64,000 bases of DNA from Clostridiales bacterium (GTDB lineage Bacteria; Bacillota; Clostridia; Lachnospirales; WQUN01). Below the pieces are notes generated by a model. That model did no database searches. It was not told the origin of the DNA and saw nothing but the letters and a program-made list of their open reading frames with translations. The DNA lies in the NCBI GenBank assembly GCA_031287685.1, contig JAITSQ010000035.1, positions 1 to 64,000 of the forward strand, written 5' to 3'. This document shows, piece by piece, positions 62,559-64,000 of the stretch (position 1 is the first letter of the stretch; the number at the start of each line of letters is the position of its first letter). Made by a program: the position numbers and the translations under genes.

Positions 62559-63128
62559 ATGGGAAAAATCCTCGCAATCAACGGCAGTCCGCGCAAGGGC
62601 GGCAACACCGAGCGTATGCTTAACGAAGTTTTATCCGCCGCGGCCGGCGCGGGGCACGAAACTGAGCTTTATCAAGCCGGGGGGCGGGCGGTCCGCGGAT
62701 GCCTGGCCTGCGGCTCGTGTGAAACAAACCTCGGGCGCTGCGCCACGGACGACTGGGTTAACGAGCTTTACCCCAAAATGAAAGCGGCGGACGCGCTCGT
62801 CATAGGCTCTCCGACGTACTGCGCCGACCTCACGCCGGAAATCAAGGCGATTCTAGACCGGTGCTGTTTTCTCGCCATGAACGAGGGCAGGAGCCTTTCC
62901 CGCAAAATCGGCGCGGGGGTGTCCGCTGTGCGCCGCGCGGGCAGCATCCACGCAATCGACTCAATCAACCACTTTTTCCTCGTAAACGATATGGTTGTGC
63001 CGGGAAGCGTCTACTGGGCAATGTCCGTCGCCCTTGAACCGGGCGACTACTCCGGGGATGGCGAAGGCGTCGAAACAATGCGCCGGCTCGGCGAAAACAT
63101 AGCCTGGCTTCTGGAAAAATTAAAATAA
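62559..63128 (+). CDS. Flavodoxin-like iron-sulphur flavoprotein / NADPH-FMN reductase family
   Basis: 189 residues with the FMN-binding loop NGSPRKGGNTERM at 8-20 and the family Cys pattern CLACGSCETNLGRC near 48-61, the compact motif that binds a [4Fe-4S] cluster in clostridial and archaeal iron-sulphur flavoproteins. SPTYCADLTPEIKAILDRC is the next signature. It should pass electrons between FMN and a cluster; the partner is unknown. It is divergent from pyrH and about 137 bases upstream of fhs. Confidence 0.88.
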   Translation: MGKILAINGSPRKGGNTERMLNEVLSAAAGAGHETELYQAGGRAVRGCLACGSCETNLGRCATDDWVNELYPKMKAADALVIGSPTYCADLTPEIKAILDRCCFLAMNEGRSLSRKIGAGVSAVRRAGSIHAIDSINHFFLVNDMVVPGSVYWAMSVALEPGDYSGDGEGVETMRRLGENIAWLLEKLK

Positions 63129-63257
63129 CAGGAATAGAGGACGCGCGGTTAAGGCTGAAATATTCTCTCGCGGAAATTGTCAGAGGAAAGCGTTACGCGG
63201 ACGCCGCGCGGTTTGAGGAGACGGCCGGCCGCTCGCCGAAAAAGAACAAGAGGTGAA
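63129..63257 (+). other. Possible short ORF between the flavoprotein and fhs
   Basis: One frame of the 137-base gap reads coding-like residues (TGIEDARLRLKYSLAEIVRG and on to RSPKKNKR) to a stop at 63257, but it has no ATG, GTG or TTG start of its own. It could be the remnant of an interrupted gene, a protein with an unusual start, or chance. Confidence 0.25.
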
Positions 63258-63265
63258 GCTATAGT

Positions 63266-64000
63266 ATGAAACCCGACATCCAAATAGCGCAAGAGAACGA
63301 AAAAGTCCCGATTTTCGAGGTCGCCGAAAAATTCGGGATAAATGTCGATTTGCTCGAAAGCTACGGTAAGTATAAAGCAAAAGTTGACGAATCCATATTT
63401 TCAAGCGTCAAGGACCGTCCCGACGGCAAGCTCGTCCTTGTCACCGCAATCAACCCGACCCCCGCCGGAGAGGGCAAAACGACCACGACCATCGGCTTGG
63501 CCCAGGCGCTGAACCGAATCGGAAAGAAGGCGTTCGCCGCTTTGCGGGAGCCTTCGCTCGGCCCGTGCATGGGCCTTAAGGGCGGCGCGGCCGGCGGCGG
63601 GTATTCCCAAGTCGTGCCTATGGAGGATATAAACCTTCATTTTACGGGCGATATTCACGCTATGACCTGCGCGCACAACCTGCTCGCGGCGATGCTCGAC
63701 AACCATATCCACCAGGGCAACGCGCTCCGAATAGACCCGAAGCGCGTCAGCTTCCGCCGCGCGCTTGATATGAACGACCGCTCCCTGCGCAATATCGTCG
63801 TGGGCCTCGGCGGCAAAGGCGACGGCGCGACGCGGGAGGACGGGTTTATGATAACCGTCGCTTCGGAAATTATGGCGATTGTCTGCCTTTCCGAGGATTT
63901 GCCCGATATGAAGCGGCGCCTGGGTGATATTATCATAGGCTACAACCTCGACGGAAAGCCTGTGCTCTCGCGGGATTTGAAAGCGCAGGGGGCCATGACG
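63266..64000 (+). CDS. fhs: Formate-tetrahydrofolate ligase, N-terminal part (cut by window edge)
   Basis: 245 codons to the window end. It begins [24 protein letters not shown], followed by the P-loop-like [22 protein letters not shown] (about 59-80) and [35 protein letters not shown], the enzyme's signatures. The enzyme joins formate to tetrahydrofolate with ATP, and in acetogens it is the first methyl-branch step. The full protein is normally about 555 residues. GAGGTG stands about ten bases before the ATG. Confidence 0.95.
   Translation, partial: MKPDIQIAQENEKVPIFEVAEKFGINVDLLESYGKYKAKVDESIFSSVKDRPDGKLVLVTAINPTPAGEGKTTTTIGLAQALNRIGKKAFAALREPSLGPCMGLKGGAAGGGYSQVVPMEDINLHFTGDIHAMTCAHNLLAAMLDNHIHQGNALRIDPKRVSFRRALDMNDRSLRNIVVGLGGKGDGATREDGFMITVASEIMAIVCLSEDLPDMKRRLGDIIIGYNLDGKPVLSRDLKAQGAMT

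Overview
The window reads as a chromosomal segment of a Clostridia-type Bacillota (Firmicute). The evidence is a zinc-type uS14 (two CxxC pairs), a KOW-domain L14e-like protein between map and infA, HemZ, AddB, a YjfB-family motility peptide, type IV pilus genes of clostridial style, Firmicute-type -35/-10 promoters, strong AGGAGG ribosome-binding sites and an L10 leader. GC looks moderately high, and TTG and GTG starts are very common even in essential genes. Nothing in the window fixes the family or genus; I see no rRNA, tRNA or CRISPR.

Layout. 1-10.6 kb: secreted proteins, an orphan GyrB/ParE-type topoisomerase subunit, radC, a yjfB peptide, addB without addA, an Fn3 protein and a stalk-domain protein. 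10.8-16.1 kb: a copper-type HMA/TauE/cupredoxin fusion and a type IV pilus inner-membrane operon pilC-pilM-pilN-pilO. 16.2-22.8 kb: miaB, a small Cys-tailed protein, mutS, an IMPACT-family protein and a CorC/HlyC-type membrane protein. 22.9-39.2 kb (minus strand): the complete S10-spc-alpha ribosomal operon from rpsJ to rplQ, including secY, map, infA and rpoA. Divergent from it, 39.3-43.1 kb: rpmG-secE-nusG-rplK-rplA-[L10 leader]-rplJ-rplL. 43.3-47.7 kb: a MacB-like ABC transporter with a large CARDB-like surface protein. 47.7-52.6 kb: rhodanese, coiled-coil membrane protein, AI-2E-family transporter and two unknown proteins. 52.6-57.7 kb: glycolytic pgk-tpiA-gpmI-eno. 57.9-62.4 kb: pyrH-frr-hemZ-aspS. 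The right edge holds a flavodoxin-like protein and the start of formate-tetrahydrofolate ligase.

The strongest oddity is a two-gene module inserted inside the ribosomal operon between rplN (uL14) and rplX (uL24): a small acidic unknown protein and an ImmA/IrrE-like HELGH metallopeptidase, both starting with TTG. The peptidase gene's last codons carry the rplX ribosome-binding site, so the module is stitched into the operon's translation.

The second theme is small non-autonomous mobile elements. Two copies (205 and 150 bp) of one family have TATAGC-type ends and TA flanks; one supplies the last seven codons and stop of aspS, and the other carries a nested 55-bp hairpin. Two members of a second family (321 and 231 bp) have GAGCCTG/GAACCTG ends and 3-bp T-N-A target duplications; one abuts the mutS stop codon and the other abuts the L10 leader. 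Several expected operon partners (addA, adk, rpoBC, gap, pilB/pilT) are not beside their usual neighbours, so gene order here has been reshuffled relative to textbook Firmicutes.
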